From the NCBI RefSeq assembly GCF_018278905.1, contig NZ_CP046600.1, forward strand, positions 4,650,001-4,714,000: 64,000 nucleotides of DNA, read 5' to 3'. Positions 1 through 10,453 of the stretch are shown in pieces (the stretch's first letter is position 1; the number at the start of each line of letters is the position of its first letter). The DNA is from Mycobacterium spongiae. GTDB taxonomy: Bacteria > Actinomycetota > Actinomycetes > Mycobacteriales > Mycobacteriaceae. A program made the position numbers and the translations under genes. Under the pieces are notes generated by a model, which was given only the letters and a program-made list of their open reading frames with translations, ran no database searches and was not told the DNA's origin.

Positions 1-88
1 CGAAAGATGGTTTATCCCAACCGCTTTCGCGTGATTCCTCGGCAAGCGCTCTCGCTTGCTCCTCGCTGACCTGCAATTGCTGTGCCAT
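1..88 (-). CDS. fadE10: Acyl-CoA dehydrogenase FadE10, N-terminal fragment (cut by window edge)
   Basis: Only the first 29 codons are inside the window. They read MAQQLQVSEEQARALAEES followed by RESGWDKPSF, which I recognise as the start of mycobacterial FadE10, an FAD-dependent acyl-CoA dehydrogenase of beta-oxidation. The ATG at 88 is preceded by a strong ribosome site (AAGGAGG at about 95-101 on the minus strand), which fixes the start. In M. tuberculosis fadE10 (Rv0873) also lies just beyond cspB on the same strand, so context agrees. No catalytic residue is visible in this fragment. Confidence 0.85.
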   Translation of the reverse strand, partial: MAQQLQVSEEQARALAEESRESGWDKPSF

Positions 89-326
89 CGCCGCCTCCTT
101 GCTCACGAATCGCTCACGAGTCCCACCGGAGATTGGGAGTACCCGGTGCCTGACCGAATACTACGTCGGAACGACGGGCAAAGTTACGCGCCGGTAGCTT
201 TGCGACACCGCGCGCCGGTTCGCCGCGCCCCACTGGCCAATCGCGGCGCATTGGTCGCAACCGTCACAGCCAACCCGAGCCGACCGGCGCACAAGGTGCC
301 CGCTGTTGTGGCAGCTCGTCGATCGG

Positions 327-734
327 CTAGGCGTCGAGTTCCCGAGCCACCGCCCTGACCACCTCGGAGACTCGCCGGGCGGTCTTGCGATCTGGGTAAC
401 GCCCCTTGCGTAATTCGGGCTGTACCGCACCCTCTAGCAAAGTGATCATGTCCTCGACCATGCCGTGCAGCTCATCGGGACTGTGCTTGTGCTCCACCGG
501 CGCCTCCCGACGCGTCCGGGAGAGGCTTGGTGGCGGATCGATGAGCTTGAGGCTGAGCGCCTGCGGCCCACGCCGCCCCGAGGCGACTCCGAATTCCACG
601 CGCTGCCCCGCTTTGAGCGCCTCTACACCCGTGGGCAATGCCGAGGAGCGCACGTAGACGTCCTCGCCGTCCTCCTGCGACAGGAAGCCGAACCCCTTGT
701 CGGAGTCGTACCACTTCACCTTGCCGGTCGGCAC
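327..734 (-). CDS. cspB: Cold-shock-like protein CspB
   Basis: Nucleic-acid-binding protein with an N-terminal cold-shock domain (about residues 1-65) and a charged C-terminal extension of about 70 residues, as in mycobacterial CspB (Rv0871, 135 aa). RNP1-type KGFGFL is at residues 13-18 and the RNP2 position reads DVYVRS at 25-30. Cold-shock proteins bind RNA or single-stranded DNA in the cytoplasm and act as RNA chaperones; a specific target cannot be inferred. I chose the GTG at 734 because AGGTGAG lies just upstream and the length then matches the family. An in-frame GTG at 743 would add three residues but lies inside that ribosome site. It is transcribed divergently from the YccF-like gene at 896. 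Confidence 0.92.
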   Translation of the reverse strand: MPTGKVKWYDSDKGFGFLSQEDGEDVYVRSSALPTGVEALKAGQRVEFGVASGRRGPQALSLKLIDPPPSLSRTRREAPVEHKHSPDELHGMVEDMITLLEGAVQPELRKGRYPDRKTARRVSEVVRAVARELDA

Positions 735-895
735 TGGTCTCACCTGCTTGTCTGACGGTGACTCGGATTGGCATCAGAAGACGCGTCCCACCTGTGCAGG
801 GCGCGATGACGATCTCAGATCCTACTCGGATGGTTGCCCGCCAAGCACCCCTGTTACTCGCTTGTCGGTAGGCTGACCCTACCGCTGGAGGAGAC

Positions 896-1294
896 ATGCG
901 CCTGATCCTGAACGTTATCTGGCTAGTTTTTGGTGGTCTCTGGTTGGCCCTCGGGTATCTGGTCGCGGCGCTTGTCTGTTTCCTGCTGATCGTCACCATC
1001 CCCTTCGGTTTCGCCGCGCTGCGCATCGCGTCGTACGCGTTCTGGCCGTTCGGAAGAACGGTCGTCGAAAAGCCGAACGCGGGGACGGGCACCCTCATCG
1101 GCAACGTCATCTGGGTATTGCTGTTCGGGATCTGGCTGGCAATCGGCCATCTGGTGAGCGCTGCAGCAATGGCGATCACCATCATCGGAATTCCGTTGGC
1201 ACTGGCCAACCTCAAACTCATCCCGGTGTCGTTGGTGCCCCTCGGCAAAGACATCGTTGCGGTGGACGCCACTTCCCCACGGGTGCCGGTGTGA
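896..1294 (+). CDS. YccF-family (DUF307) membrane protein, Rv0870c-like
   Basis: Small integral membrane protein of 132 residues with two related halves. Each half begins with a similar hydrophobic motif (LNVIWLVFGGLWLALGYLV at about 4-22 and GNVIWVLLFGIWLAIGHLV at about 69-87), followed by an IPFG or IPLA segment, which is the signature of the YccF/DUF307 inner-membrane domain. Its biochemical role is unknown. The start ATG follows GGAGGAG at about 886-893. Its stop overlaps the GTG start of moaA2 (GTGTGA), so it is probably cotranscribed and translationally coupled with moaA2 and moaD2. Confidence 0.85.
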   Translation: MRLILNVIWLVFGGLWLALGYLVAALVCFLLIVTIPFGFAALRIASYAFWPFGRTVVEKPNAGTGTLIGNVIWVLLFGIWLAIGHLVSAAAMAITIIGIPLALANLKLIPVSLVPLGKDIVAVDATSPRVPV

Positions 1295-2397
1295 CACTCA
1301 CCGCACTAGGGGTGCCGACGGTGCCCGGCCGAACAACGAGCCGGCCGGCCGGCTGCGCCGCGGCCGATGTATTACCCCGTCACCCCCCTTCGGGGGGGCC
1401 GTTGCTGGACACCTTCGGACGAGTGGCGACCGATCTACGCGTGTCGCTGACCGACCGGTGCAATCTGCGCTGCAGTTACTGCATGCCGGCGGAGGGCCTG
1501 CAGTGGCTACCCGGCGAGCAGCTACTGCGGCCCGAGGAGCTGACCAGACTCATCCGTATTGCCGTTGTCCGGCTCGGAGTGACCAGCGTGCGGTTTACCG
1601 GCGGCGAACCGCTGTTGGCGCCTCACCTCGAAGAGGTGGTCGCGGCAGCCGCCAGCCTGCGGCCCCGCCCCGAGATCTCGTTGACCACCAATGGTGTCGG
1701 GCTCGCACTACGAGCGGGCGCTCTGGCCGACGCCGGCTTGGATCGGGTGAATGTGTCGCTGGACAGCGTGAACCGGGAGCACTTTGCGGCGATCACCCGA
1801 CGGGACCGACTTGATGACGTGCTCGCAGGCTTGAGAGCCGCTGCGGCAGCAGGTCTGGCGCCGGTCAAGGTCAATGCGGTCCTGGACCCTGCCACCGGCC
1901 GCGAGCATGTCGTCGAGCTGTTGCGGTTCTGCCTCGAACTCGGCTACCAATTGCGGGTCATCGAGCAAATGCCCCTCGACGCGGGGCACCAGTGGCGCCG
2001 CAACGCCGCACTCAGCGCCGACGATGTGCTGGCAGCGCTGCGCGCCCACTTCCGGCTGCGGCCAGACCCGGCGCCGCGCGGTTCGGCTCCGGCCGAACTC
2101 TGGGTGGTGGACACCGGGCCAAACACAGCCTCGGGAAAGTTTGGCGTCATCGCGTCGGTCTCACACGCCTTCTGCTCCACCTGCGACCGCACCCGGTTGA
2201 CCGCCGACGGCCAGATCCGCAGCTGCCTGTTCTCCACCGAGGAAACCGACCTGCGCGCCCTGTTACGCAGCGGCGCGCACGACGACGCGATCGAGGCCGG
2301 GTGGCGCGCTGCGATGTGGGGCAAGCCGGCCGGCCATGGCATCAACAACCCCGACTTCGTCCAACCCGACCGCCCGATGAGCTCGATCGGTGGCTAA
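1291..2397 (+). CDS. moaA2: GTP 3',8-cyclase MoaA2
   Basis: Radical-SAM enzyme that with MoaC converts GTP to cyclic pyranopterin monophosphate, the first step of molybdenum cofactor synthesis. The N-terminal cluster motif CxxxCxxC is at Cys57, Cys61 and Cys64. The C-terminal cluster is formed by Cys295, Cys298 and Cys312. The protein ends SIGG, the C-terminal Gly-Gly that MoaA proteins insert in the active site. The glycine-rich TGGEPLL motif follows the first cluster. Length (368 aa) suits the family. The GTG start overlaps the preceding stop; the first ~38 residues are not conserved MoaA sequence, so an internal start near residue 38 cannot be excluded. Its stop overlaps the region of the moaD2 start, indicating one operon. 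Confidence 0.95.
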   Translation: MTLTALGVPTVPGRTTSRPAGCAAADVLPRHPPSGGPLLDTFGRVATDLRVSLTDRCNLRCSYCMPAEGLQWLPGEQLLRPEELTRLIRIAVVRLGVTSVRFTGGEPLLAPHLEEVVAAAASLRPRPEISLTTNGVGLALRAGALADAGLDRVNVSLDSVNREHFAAITRRDRLDDVLAGLRAAAAAGLAPVKVNAVLDPATGREHVVELLRFCLELGYQLRVIEQMPLDAGHQWRRNAALSADDVLAALRAHFRLRPDPAPRGSAPAELWVVDTGPNTASGKFGVIASVSHAFCSTCDRTRLTADGQIRSCLFSTEETDLRALLRSGAHDDAIEAGWRAAMWGKPAGHGINNPDFVQPDRPMSSIGG

Positions 2398-2401
2398 CCC
2401 G

Positions 2402-2680
2402 ATGACGCAAGCACCCAGCGAATCCGCCGGAATTCAGGTGACCGTCCGCTACTTCGCGGCGGCCCGGGCAGCGGCGGGTGCGGACTCGGAGGTGGTCGCG
2501 CTGCGGCCCGGCGCCACGGTCGCCGAGCTGGTGGATGGCCTGGCGTTGCGCGATGAGCGCCTCGCGGCGGTGCTGAGTCGATGCTCCTACCTCTGCGATG
2601 GGATTGCCGTGCGCAGCAATGACATAGCGCTGTCGGGGGGCGTCACGATCGATGTCCTGCCCCCCTTCGCAGGCGGCTGA
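2402..2680 (+). CDS. moaD2: Molybdopterin synthase small subunit MoaD2
   Basis: Ubiquitin-like sulfur carrier of 92 residues that forms molybdopterin synthase with MoaE. It ends in FAGG, the Gly-Gly tail that is thiocarboxylated. The VRYFAAARAAAG segment near the N-terminus and IDVLPPFAGG at the C-terminus are typical. I chose the ATG at 2402, which gives the usual mycobacterial length. An in-frame GTG at 2390 overlaps the moaA2 stop and would add four residues. Its partner moaE2 is on the opposite strand beyond rpfA, so the two subunits are not in one operon. Confidence 0.92.
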   Translation: MTQAPSESAGIQVTVRYFAAARAAAGADSEVVALRPGATVAELVDGLALRDERLAAVLSRCSYLCDGIAVRSNDIALSGGVTIDVLPPFAGG

Positions 2681-2894
2681 GCCCTGTGAAGTTCCCCACA
2701 TAACGGAACGATAACGGCTTGGGAACGCACGGGTTGCGGTGTCCTTTGAGCTGGGCAGATACCCGTGCTTCCTGGTGCTTTCGGGACCGTCTGTGGGAGA
2801 AACACCGAAAAAATCCGTACGTGACGCGAGCCTCAGTTGCCACTACCGTCTCGGGAGGCTCGTCAACCCAACCCAAGTGACGCGCCTCCTTCGC

Positions 2895-4393
<1,499 letters not shown>

Positions 4394-4401
4394 AACCGGG
4401 A

Positions 4402-4827
4402 TCAGGCCGAGCCCACCCATTCTTCGGTCCCGTCGGCGAAGAACTGATGCTTCCAGACCGGAAGCCGTGCCTTGATCGTCTCGACCAGTTGGGCACAGGT
4501 GGCAAAAGCGGCCTGCCGATGATCGGCGGCGACCGCAGCCACCAATGCGGCGTCGCCGATCGTCAGGACGCCGATGCGGTGGCTAGCCGCGACCGCACGG
4601 ACACCGTTGGACTCCGCGGCCACCTCGGCGACGACATCGGCGAGGACTTGAGCGGCGGTCGGGTGCGCGGAGTACTCCAGCCGCGAAACCTGGCGTCCGC
4701 CGTCGTGGTCGCGGATAGCGCCGACGAAGCCGACAATCGCACCGGCCGACTCATGGCTGACCAAGTCCTCGTGCTCGGCCAGAGAGATAGGCGCCTCGGT
4801 CACGGTTGCGCGCAGAACCCGTGTCAT
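4402..4827 (-). CDS. moaE2: Molybdopterin synthase large subunit MoaE2
   Basis: Catalytic subunit (141 aa) that transfers sulfur from thiocarboxylated MoaD onto precursor Z to make molybdopterin. The family motif [12 protein letters not shown] is at residues 119-130, with the catalytic lysines Lys119 and Lys126. The conserved HRIG is at 83-86. The ATG at 4827 overlaps the mog stop by four bases (4824-4827), so translation is coupled. An open frame upstream of this ATG is the mog gene in another frame and is not part of the protein. It is the last gene of the minus-strand run Rv0863-like-moaC2-mog-moaE2. Confidence 0.95.
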   Translation of the reverse strand: MTRVLRATVTEAPISLAEHEDLVSHESAGAIVGFVGAIRDHDGGRQVSRLEYSAHPTAAQVLADVVAEVAAESNGVRAVAASHRIGVLTIGDAALVAAVAADHRQAAFATCAQLVETIKARLPVWKHQFFADGTEEWVGSA

Positions 4828-5306
4828 CGTTGGTGATCTTCTCCGGCGAGTTGCGCGAGAGCGTGGTCCAGTACATCGGCGAGCACTCCGAGACCGTCGC
4901 GGACCCCGCCCGGCGAACCCGGCAGATTGATGATCATGGTCCGGCCGGCCACGCCACACACCCCGCGCGACAGCACCGACGTCGGCACCTTCGGCAGACC
5001 CGACCTGCGGATCGCGTCGGCTAGCCCGGGGATCGTGTGGTCCAGCACCTCCATGGTCTGCTCCGGAGTGCGATCGGTGGGCGAGATGCCGGTACCGCCG
5101 GAGGTGATAACGACGTCGGATCGAGCATCTACCGCGTCGCGCAACGCCGCACCGACCGCTTCCCCGTCAGCGACCACCATGAGCTTGACAGGTGAGAACC
5201 CCCGCTCCTCGAGCCAGGCAGCGATGATGGGGCCGCAAACATCGGTGTAGACACCAGCCGATGCGCGGGTAGAGGCGATGACGATGCTGGCCGATCGGGT
5301 GCTCAT
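4824..5306 (-). CDS. mog: Molybdopterin adenylyltransferase Mog
   Basis: MoaB/Mog-family protein (160 aa) that adenylylates molybdopterin before molybdenum insertion. Visible motifs are the nucleotide-binding [11 protein letters not shown] at residues 68-78 and INLPGSPGG at 126-134, both hallmarks of the fold. The start overlaps the end of moaC2 (5303-5306) and the stop overlaps the start of moaE2, so the three cofactor genes form a tightly coupled unit. Confidence 0.93.
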   Translation of the reverse strand: MSTRSASIVIASTRASAGVYTDVCGPIIAAWLEERGFSPVKLMVVADGEAVGAALRDAVDARSDVVITSGGTGISPTDRTPEQTMEVLDHTIPGLADAIRRSGLPKVPTSVLSRGVCGVAGRTMIINLPGSPGGVRDGLGVLADVLDHALAQLAGEDHQR

Positions 5307-5833
5307 CGCCGTGACCAGGTTCCGCTGCGGCCGCCCTCTTTGTGAAGTACCCGAATGTCGTCGATGCGCGCCGCCGCGTCGACCGCTTTGATCATGTCGT
5401 AGAGAGTCAAGGCCGCCACGCTCACGGCCGTCAGCGCCTCCATCTCAACGCCCGTTCGGTCGGTGCTGCGGACGGTCGCGGTGATCTCGATAGCGGCCTC
5501 CGCGACCTTGAAGTCGACGTCAACGCCGGTCAGCGCGAGCTGATGACACAGTGGAATCAAGTCGCTGGTGCGTTTGGCAGCGAGTATGCCCGCGACCCGT
5601 GCGGTAGCCAGCGCATCGCCTTTGGGCAATCCGCCAGTCGATATCAGCGAAACCACCTGGGCCGTGGTGCGTAACGCGCCCGCGGCAACGGCGGTGCGCT
5701 TTGTGGCCCCCTTCTCGGTGACATCAACCATGTGTGCGGCACCTCGCTCATCGAGGTGCGACAGCGCGCCCGGGCTCTGCTCGCCCGACTCACGCGCCCC
5801 CGGCGACTCGGATGCCCTGGAAGCCCTGGCCAT
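5303..5833 (-). CDS. moaC2: Cyclic pyranopterin monophosphate synthase MoaC2
   Basis: Works with MoaA in the first step of molybdenum cofactor synthesis. The family block [15 protein letters not shown] is at residues 87-101, the hallmark [20 protein letters not shown] is at 127-146, and the KEGGRSG tail is near the C-terminus. The 176-residue length includes about 30 residues before the MVDVTEK core, as in the M. tuberculosis protein. It lies 10 bp downstream of the small Rv0863-like gene and overlaps mog by four bases. Confidence 0.95.
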   Translation of the reverse strand: MARASRASESPGARESGEQSPGALSHLDERGAAHMVDVTEKGATKRTAVAAGALRTTAQVVSLISTGGLPKGDALATARVAGILAAKRTSDLIPLCHQLALTGVDVDFKVAEAAIEITATVRSTDRTGVEMEALTAVSVAALTLYDMIKAVDAAARIDDIRVLHKEGGRSGTWSRR

Positions 5834-5843
5834 CCCCGCCGGC

Positions 5844-6053
5844 CTACCGATTGACGACCGTCACCGGATGGAGGTAGGGCAGGTCGTCGGAGGGCACCGG
5901 AAACTCTATTTCGCCGAAGGGCGACAACGCACCAGTGCGATCAGTCGCTAGTTCGCTTACCGCATGATCGTCCGGGTCGGTGGTCGGCCAGCCGTTATCC
6001 ACGTACCGGGTTTTGCGCACCTTGCCGCTTGCAGTGTCAGCCACGAGCTCCAT
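5844..6053 (-). CDS. Small conserved protein of unknown function, Rv0863-like
   Basis: A 69-residue acidic protein ([23 protein letters not shown] at its start, ending [10 protein letters not shown]) that I recognise as the conserved mycobacterial protein preceding moaC2. No catalytic motif or membrane segment is seen. I chose the ATG at 6053. The frame stays open to a TTG at 6116, but that extension overlaps the start of the divergent helicase-associated gene and looks non-conserved. Cotranscription with moaC2 suggests, but does not prove, a link to molybdenum cofactor metabolism. Confidence 0.7.
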   Translation of the reverse strand: MELVADTASGKVRKTRYVDNGWPTTDPDDHAVSELATDRTGALSPFGEIEFPVPSDDLPYLHPVTVVNR

Positions 6054-6115
6054 TCTGACAGGTCTTGCACCCGCACGCGCTGGAAGGTCGCCGGTGCGGC
6101 CTACGCTGATCAGCA

Positions 6116-8377
6116 ATGACCGAACACACCCCGGATATCCCGCTGGGGTCCTGGCTGGCCGACTTGCCCGACGAGCGGCTCATCCGGCTATTGGAGCTGC
6201 GGCCGGACCTTGCCCAACCGCCGCCGGGAAGCATCGCCGCACTGGCGGCTCGCGCCCAGGCCCGGCAATCGGTCAAGGCTGCCACCGACGAGCTCGACTT
6301 TCTGCGCCTGGCGATCCTTGACGCACTGCTGGTGCTACAGGCCGATACCGCGCCGGTGCCGATCACCAAAGTGCTGTCGTTGGTGGGCGACCGCGCCGCC
6401 CACACCGACGTGATCGACGCGCTCGATGACCTCAAGCAACGAGCGCTGGCCTGGGGCGACGCGACCGTTCGGGTCGCCGCCGATGCAGGCACGGCGCTGC
6501 CGTGGCACCAGGGTCAAGTCACACTCGAGGAAAGTTCGCGCACCGCGGATCAGATCAACGAATTACTTGCCGCGCTGACGCAATCGCAGCGCGACGTGCT
6601 CGAGAAGTTGCTCGCGGGGTCCCCGATTGGCCGTACTCGCGACGCCGCGCCGGGCGCGCAACCGGACCGGCCGGTGCCGCAACTCTTGTCGATGGGCCTG
6701 CTGCGGCGGATCGACGCCGAGACCGTGATCCTGCCACGCCACGTCGGTCAGGTGCTGCGGGGCGAGCAACCTGGTCCGATGCAGCTGACGGCGCCCGACC
6801 CGGTAGTCTCCGCCACCACCGAAGCCGACGTCGATGCTGCCGCTGCCGGAGCCGCCATCGACCTGCTGCGCGAACTCGACGTGCTGTTCGACACTCTTGG
6901 CACCGCACCCGTTGCCGAACTGCGCAGCGGCGGACTCGGCGTTCGCGAAATCAAACGGCTGGCCAAGACGACCGGCATCGACGAGCCGCGCCTGGGTCTG
7001 ATCCTCGAGCTCGCGGCCGCGGCCGGATTGATCGCCGGCGGCATGCCGGACCCGGAACCGTCGCACGGCGAGGGGCCTTTTTGGGCACCAACCGTAACCG
7101 CCGATCGATTCACGGCAGCATCACCGGCCGAGCGGTGGCACTGGTTAGCCAGCACGTGGCTGGACCTTCCGGGCCGGCCGGCCTTGATCGGTAGTCGCGG
7201 CCCTGACGCCAAACCCTATGCCGCCCTGTCGGACTCGCTGTTCTCGACAGCAGCGCCGCTGGATCGTCGACTACTGCTGGGCATACTCGCCGAGTTGCCG
7301 GCCGGCTCCGGTGTTGATGCGCACCGGGCGTCGGCGGCGCTGATCTGGCGCCGCCCACGGTGGGCCCGCCGCCTCCAGCCGCGACCCGTCGCGGACCTCC
7401 TGGCCGAGGCCCACGCGCTGGGCTTGGTAGGACGGGGGGCGATCAGCACGCCCGGCCGCGCATTCCTGCGAGAAACGGCCGATCCCGCGGCCATCACTGC
7501 CGCGATGACCACAGCACTACCCAAACCGATCGACCACTTCCTGGTGCAGGCCGACCTCACCGTCGTGGTTCCAGGGCCGCTGGAGCGCGATCTCGCCGAA
7601 GACCTGGCCACCGTCGCGACTGTCGAATCGGCCGGCGCTGCGATGGTCTACCGGGTCAGCGAGCAATCCATCCGACATGGTCTCGATGTCGGAAAGACGC
7701 CCGACTGGATGCATACGTTTTTCACCAATCGTTCTAGGACCGCCGTGCCGCAGGGGCTTACGTACCTGATCGATGACGTAGCCCGTCGGCATGGCCAGCT
7801 GCGGATCGGCATGGCCGCGTCCTTTGTGCGATGCGAGGATCCGGCTCTACTGGCCCAGGCGGTGTCGGCGCCCGCGGCCGAAGAATTGCAGCTACGCACT
7901 CTGGCTCCCACGGTCGCAGTGTCTCCCGCACCGATCGGCGAAGTTCTTGCGGTGTTGCGGAGCGCGGGCCTTTCCCCGGCTGCCGAAGATTCCACGGGCG
8001 CCATCGTTGACGTCCGCACCCGCGGTGCCCGGGTGCCGCCGCCGCAGCAGCAGCGTCGGCCATATCGCACAACACCGCGCCCAAGCAACGAAACCCTGAA
8101 CGCAATCGTCGCTGTGCTGCGCACGGTGACCACCGCTCCGTTCGGCAACACCCGCGTCGATCCCACGGTCATCATGTCCTTGCTGCAACGCGCGGCGTCC
8201 GAACGGGCGACGCTGGTGGTCGGCTACCTCGACGCCGCCGGTGTGGCGACCCAGCGAGTGCTTTCCCCGGTCGCCGTCCGGGGTGGTCAGCTGGCGGCGT
8301 TCGATTCGGCATCCGGGCGGCTGCGTGACTTCGCGATACACCGCATCACGTCGGTGTCGTCGTTCGACGACCAATAA
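6116..8377 (+). CDS. Helicase-associated protein (XPB/Ssl2-like C-terminal domain), Rv0862c-like
   Basis: A 753-residue cytoplasmic protein that is conserved next to xpb in mycobacteria. It lacks Walker A and DEAD motifs, so it is not itself a helicase. A segment at about residues 470-600 ([35 protein letters not shown]) matches the helicase C-terminal XPB/Ssl2-like module found in stand-alone actinobacterial proteins. The C-terminal 80 residues ([20 protein letters not shown]) resemble a WYL-like beta domain. The stop is 24 bp before the xpb start, suggesting an operon and a joint role in DNA repair or transcription-coupled unwinding, which is inference. Confidence 0.82.
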   Translation: MTEHTPDIPLGSWLADLPDERLIRLLELRPDLAQPPPGSIAALAARAQARQSVKAATDELDFLRLAILDALLVLQADTAPVPITKVLSLVGDRAAHTDVIDALDDLKQRALAWGDATVRVAADAGTALPWHQGQVTLEESSRTADQINELLAALTQSQRDVLEKLLAGSPIGRTRDAAPGAQPDRPVPQLLSMGLLRRIDAETVILPRHVGQVLRGEQPGPMQLTAPDPVVSATTEADVDAAAAGAAIDLLRELDVLFDTLGTAPVAELRSGGLGVREIKRLAKTTGIDEPRLGLILELAAAAGLIAGGMPDPEPSHGEGPFWAPTVTADRFTAASPAERWHWLASTWLDLPGRPALIGSRGPDAKPYAALSDSLFSTAAPLDRRLLLGILAELPAGSGVDAHRASAALIWRRPRWARRLQPRPVADLLAEAHALGLVGRGAISTPGRAFLRETADPAAITAAMTTALPKPIDHFLVQADLTVVVPGPLERDLAEDLATVATVESAGAAMVYRVSEQSIRHGLDVGKTPDWMHTFFTNRSRTAVPQGLTYLIDDVARRHGQLRIGMAASFVRCEDPALLAQAVSAPAAEELQLRTLAPTVAVSPAPIGEVLAVLRSAGLSPAAEDSTGAIVDVRTRGARVPPPQQQRRPYRTTPRPSNETLNAIVAVLRTVTTAPFGNTRVDPTVIMSLLQRAASERATLVVGYLDAAGVATQRVLSPVAVRGGQLAAFDSASGRLRDFAIHRITSVSSFDDQ

Positions 8378-8401
8378 TGGTGGGTTGAGGAGGTGCACTC
8401 T

Positions 8402-10051
8402 GTGACCGACGGACCGTTGATCGTGCAGTCTGACAAGACGGTGTTGCTTGAAGTGGATCACGAGCAAGCCGGTGCCGCGCGCGCGGCCATCGCGCCGTTC
8501 GCCGAGCTGGAGCGCGCGCCCGAGCACGTGCACACCTACCGCATCACGCCGCTGGCGCTGTGGAACGCACGCGCCGCCGGCCATGACGCCGAGCAAGTCG
8601 TCGACGCGCTGGTCTGTTTCTCCCGGTACGCGGTGCCGCAGCCACTGCTGGTTGACATCGTCGACACCATGGCCCGCTACGGCAGGCTGCAGTTGGTCAA
8701 GAATCCCGCGCACGGTCTGACGCTGGTGAGCCTGGACCGCGCGGTGCTCGAGGAGGTGTTGCGCAACAAGAAGATCGCGCCGATGCTCGGTGCCCGGATC
8801 GACACCGACACCGTCGTGGTCCACCCGAGCGAACGGGGCAGGGTCAAGCAGCTGCTGCTCAAGATCGGTTGGCCCGCTGAGGATATTGCTGGCTATGTCG
8901 ATGGCGAGGCACATCCGATCAGCCTGCGCCAGGATGATTGGCAGCTGCGCGACTACCAGCAGCTGGCGGCGGACTCGTTCTGGGCCGGCGGCTCCGGAGT
9001 AGTAGTGCTGCCCTGCGGGGCAGGTAAGACGCTGGTCGGCGCTGCCGCGATGGCCAAAGCCGGCGCAACAACCTTGATCCTGGTTACCAATATCGTCGCG
9101 GCCCGCCAATGGAAACGCGAGCTGGTGGCCCGCACCTCGCTGACCGAGGAAGAGATCGGCGAATTCTCGGGCGAGCGCAAGGAGATTCGGCCAGTCACCA
9201 TTTCGACCTACCAGATGATCACGCGTCGCACCAAGGGTGAGTACCGCCACCTGGAGCTCTTCGACAGCCGCGACTGGGGACTGATCATCTACGACGAGGT
9301 GCATCTGCTGCCGGCACCGGTGTTCCGCATGACCGCCGACCTGCAATCGAAACGACGGCTGGGACTTACGGCTACATTGATCCGCGAGGATGGGCGCGAG
9401 GGCGACGTGTTCTCCTTGATCGGCCCGAAGCGCTATGACGCTCCGTGGAAGGACATCGAGGCGCAGGGCTGGATCGCGCCGGCGGAGTGCGTCGAAGTCA
9501 GGGTGACGATGACCGACAACGAGCGGATGATGTACGCAACCGCCGAACCCGAGGAGCGCTACCGCCTGTGTTCGACCGTGCACACCAAAATTGCTGTGGT
9601 CAAGTCGATTCTGCAGAACCATCCCGGTGAGCAGACGCTGGTTATCGGCGCATACCTGGACCAACTCGACGAGCTGGGAGCGGAGTTGAACGCTCCGGTG
9701 ATTCAAGGGTCGACAAAAACCAAGGAGCGTGAGGCTCTGTTCGACGCGTTCCGTCGCGAGGAGGTGTCCACGCTCGTCGTGTCCAAGGTCGCAAACTTTT
9801 CCATCGACTTGCCGGAAGCAGCTGTAGCGGTGCAGGTTTCAGGAACCTTCGGTTCGCGTCAAGAGGAGGCACAACGGCTCGGCCGCTTGCTACGGCCCAA
9901 GGCCGATGGCGGCGGCGCCACCTTCTACTCCATCGTGGCCCGCGACAGCCTCGATGCCGAGTATGCCTCGCATCGGCAGCGATTCCTCGCCGAGCAAGGC
10001 TATGGCTACATTATCCGCGATGCCGACGACCTACTCGGCCCAGCGATCTAG
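8402..10051 (+). CDS. ercc3: DNA helicase XPB (ERCC3)
   Basis: Superfamily 2 ATP-dependent 3'-5' DNA helicase, the bacterial relative of eukaryotic XPB. Residues 1-180 are the N-terminal domain. Walker A (PCGAGKT) is at 204-210, the DEVH box at 298-301, TAT at 323-325, and the XPB-specific RED motif at 328-330. The motif VI region (EEAQRLGRLLRPK) is near 480. The length of 549 aa agrees with mycobacterial XPB. I chose the GTG at 8402, placed 8 bp after GAGGAGG. A GTG at 8393 overlaps that ribosome site. All key residues are intact, so the enzyme should be active. Confidence 0.96.
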   Translation: MTDGPLIVQSDKTVLLEVDHEQAGAARAAIAPFAELERAPEHVHTYRITPLALWNARAAGHDAEQVVDALVCFSRYAVPQPLLVDIVDTMARYGRLQLVKNPAHGLTLVSLDRAVLEEVLRNKKIAPMLGARIDTDTVVVHPSERGRVKQLLLKIGWPAEDIAGYVDGEAHPISLRQDDWQLRDYQQLAADSFWAGGSGVVVLPCGAGKTLVGAAAMAKAGATTLILVTNIVAARQWKRELVARTSLTEEEIGEFSGERKEIRPVTISTYQMITRRTKGEYRHLELFDSRDWGLIIYDEVHLLPAPVFRMTADLQSKRRLGLTATLIREDGREGDVFSLIGPKRYDAPWKDIEAQGWIAPAECVEVRVTMTDNERMMYATAEPEERYRLCSTVHTKIAVVKSILQNHPGEQTLVIGAYLDQLDELGAELNAPVIQGSTKTKEREALFDAFRREEVSTLVVSKVANFSIDLPEAAVAVQVSGTFGSRQEEAQRLGRLLRPKADGGGATFYSIVARDSLDAEYASHRQRFLAEQGYGYIIRDADDLLGPAI

Positions 10052-10146
10052 CGCCAAGGTTCTCGGCGGGCGGCTCATATTGGGTTGGCCCGGCTGAGCT
10101 ATCTTGGGACGCATTGAGATCGCCGCCCCCGATGCAAGGAGACGAC

Positions 10147-10440
10147 ATGCCGGTCACCGTGACCCTGGAACTCAGGATAAAGCCCGACGAGGTCTCCGCG
10201 GCTCGTGAAGTATTGGGCCGTGCACTGGTGGACACCCGGGCCTTCGCGGGGAACCTCAAGACCGACGTACTCGTCAACTCGGATGACGAAACGCACTGGC
10301 TCGTCTACGAACTCTGGGAATCGGTCGAGCACGACGAGGCCTACCGCAGATTTCGCGCCGGCGAAGGCCAGCTCACGGAGCTTCCGCCACTGCTAGCCGC
10401 GCCCCCCGTCAAGATCAGGTACGCCACCACCGACATCTGA
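10147..10440 (+). CDS. Antibiotic biosynthesis monooxygenase (ABM) domain protein
   Basis: A 97-residue protein with the small dimeric alpha-beta barrel pattern of the ABM family: a beta strand (VTVTLELRIKP), a helix with ARE, the NLKTDVLVNSDDETHWLVYELWES segment, and HDEAYRRF near the end. Relatives oxidise quinone-like substrates or act as haem-degrading or cofactor-free monooxygenases; the substrate here is unknown. The ATG at 10147 follows AAGGAG (10137-10142). An upstream in-frame ATG at 10114 lacks a good ribosome site. It follows xpb in the same direction and converges on the LLM oxidoreductase gene. It may belong with the next three redox genes. Confidence 0.85.
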   Translation: MPVTVTLELRIKPDEVSAAREVLGRALVDTRAFAGNLKTDVLVNSDDETHWLVYELWESVEHDEAYRRFRAGEGQLTELPPLLAAPPVKIRYATTDI

Positions 10441-10453
10441 CCGGCCTGTCCGG

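Noticed and set aside
2820..2885. Half-sites resembling Crp binding (GTGAC) upstream of rpfA
   Set aside because: The two arms are not properly spaced or symmetrical, so no site can be supported by eye.
7892..9706. A 604-codon minus-strand open frame
   Set aside because: It is antisense to the helicase-associated gene and xpb, which have clear motifs and proper starts; the minus frame has no recognisable domain.
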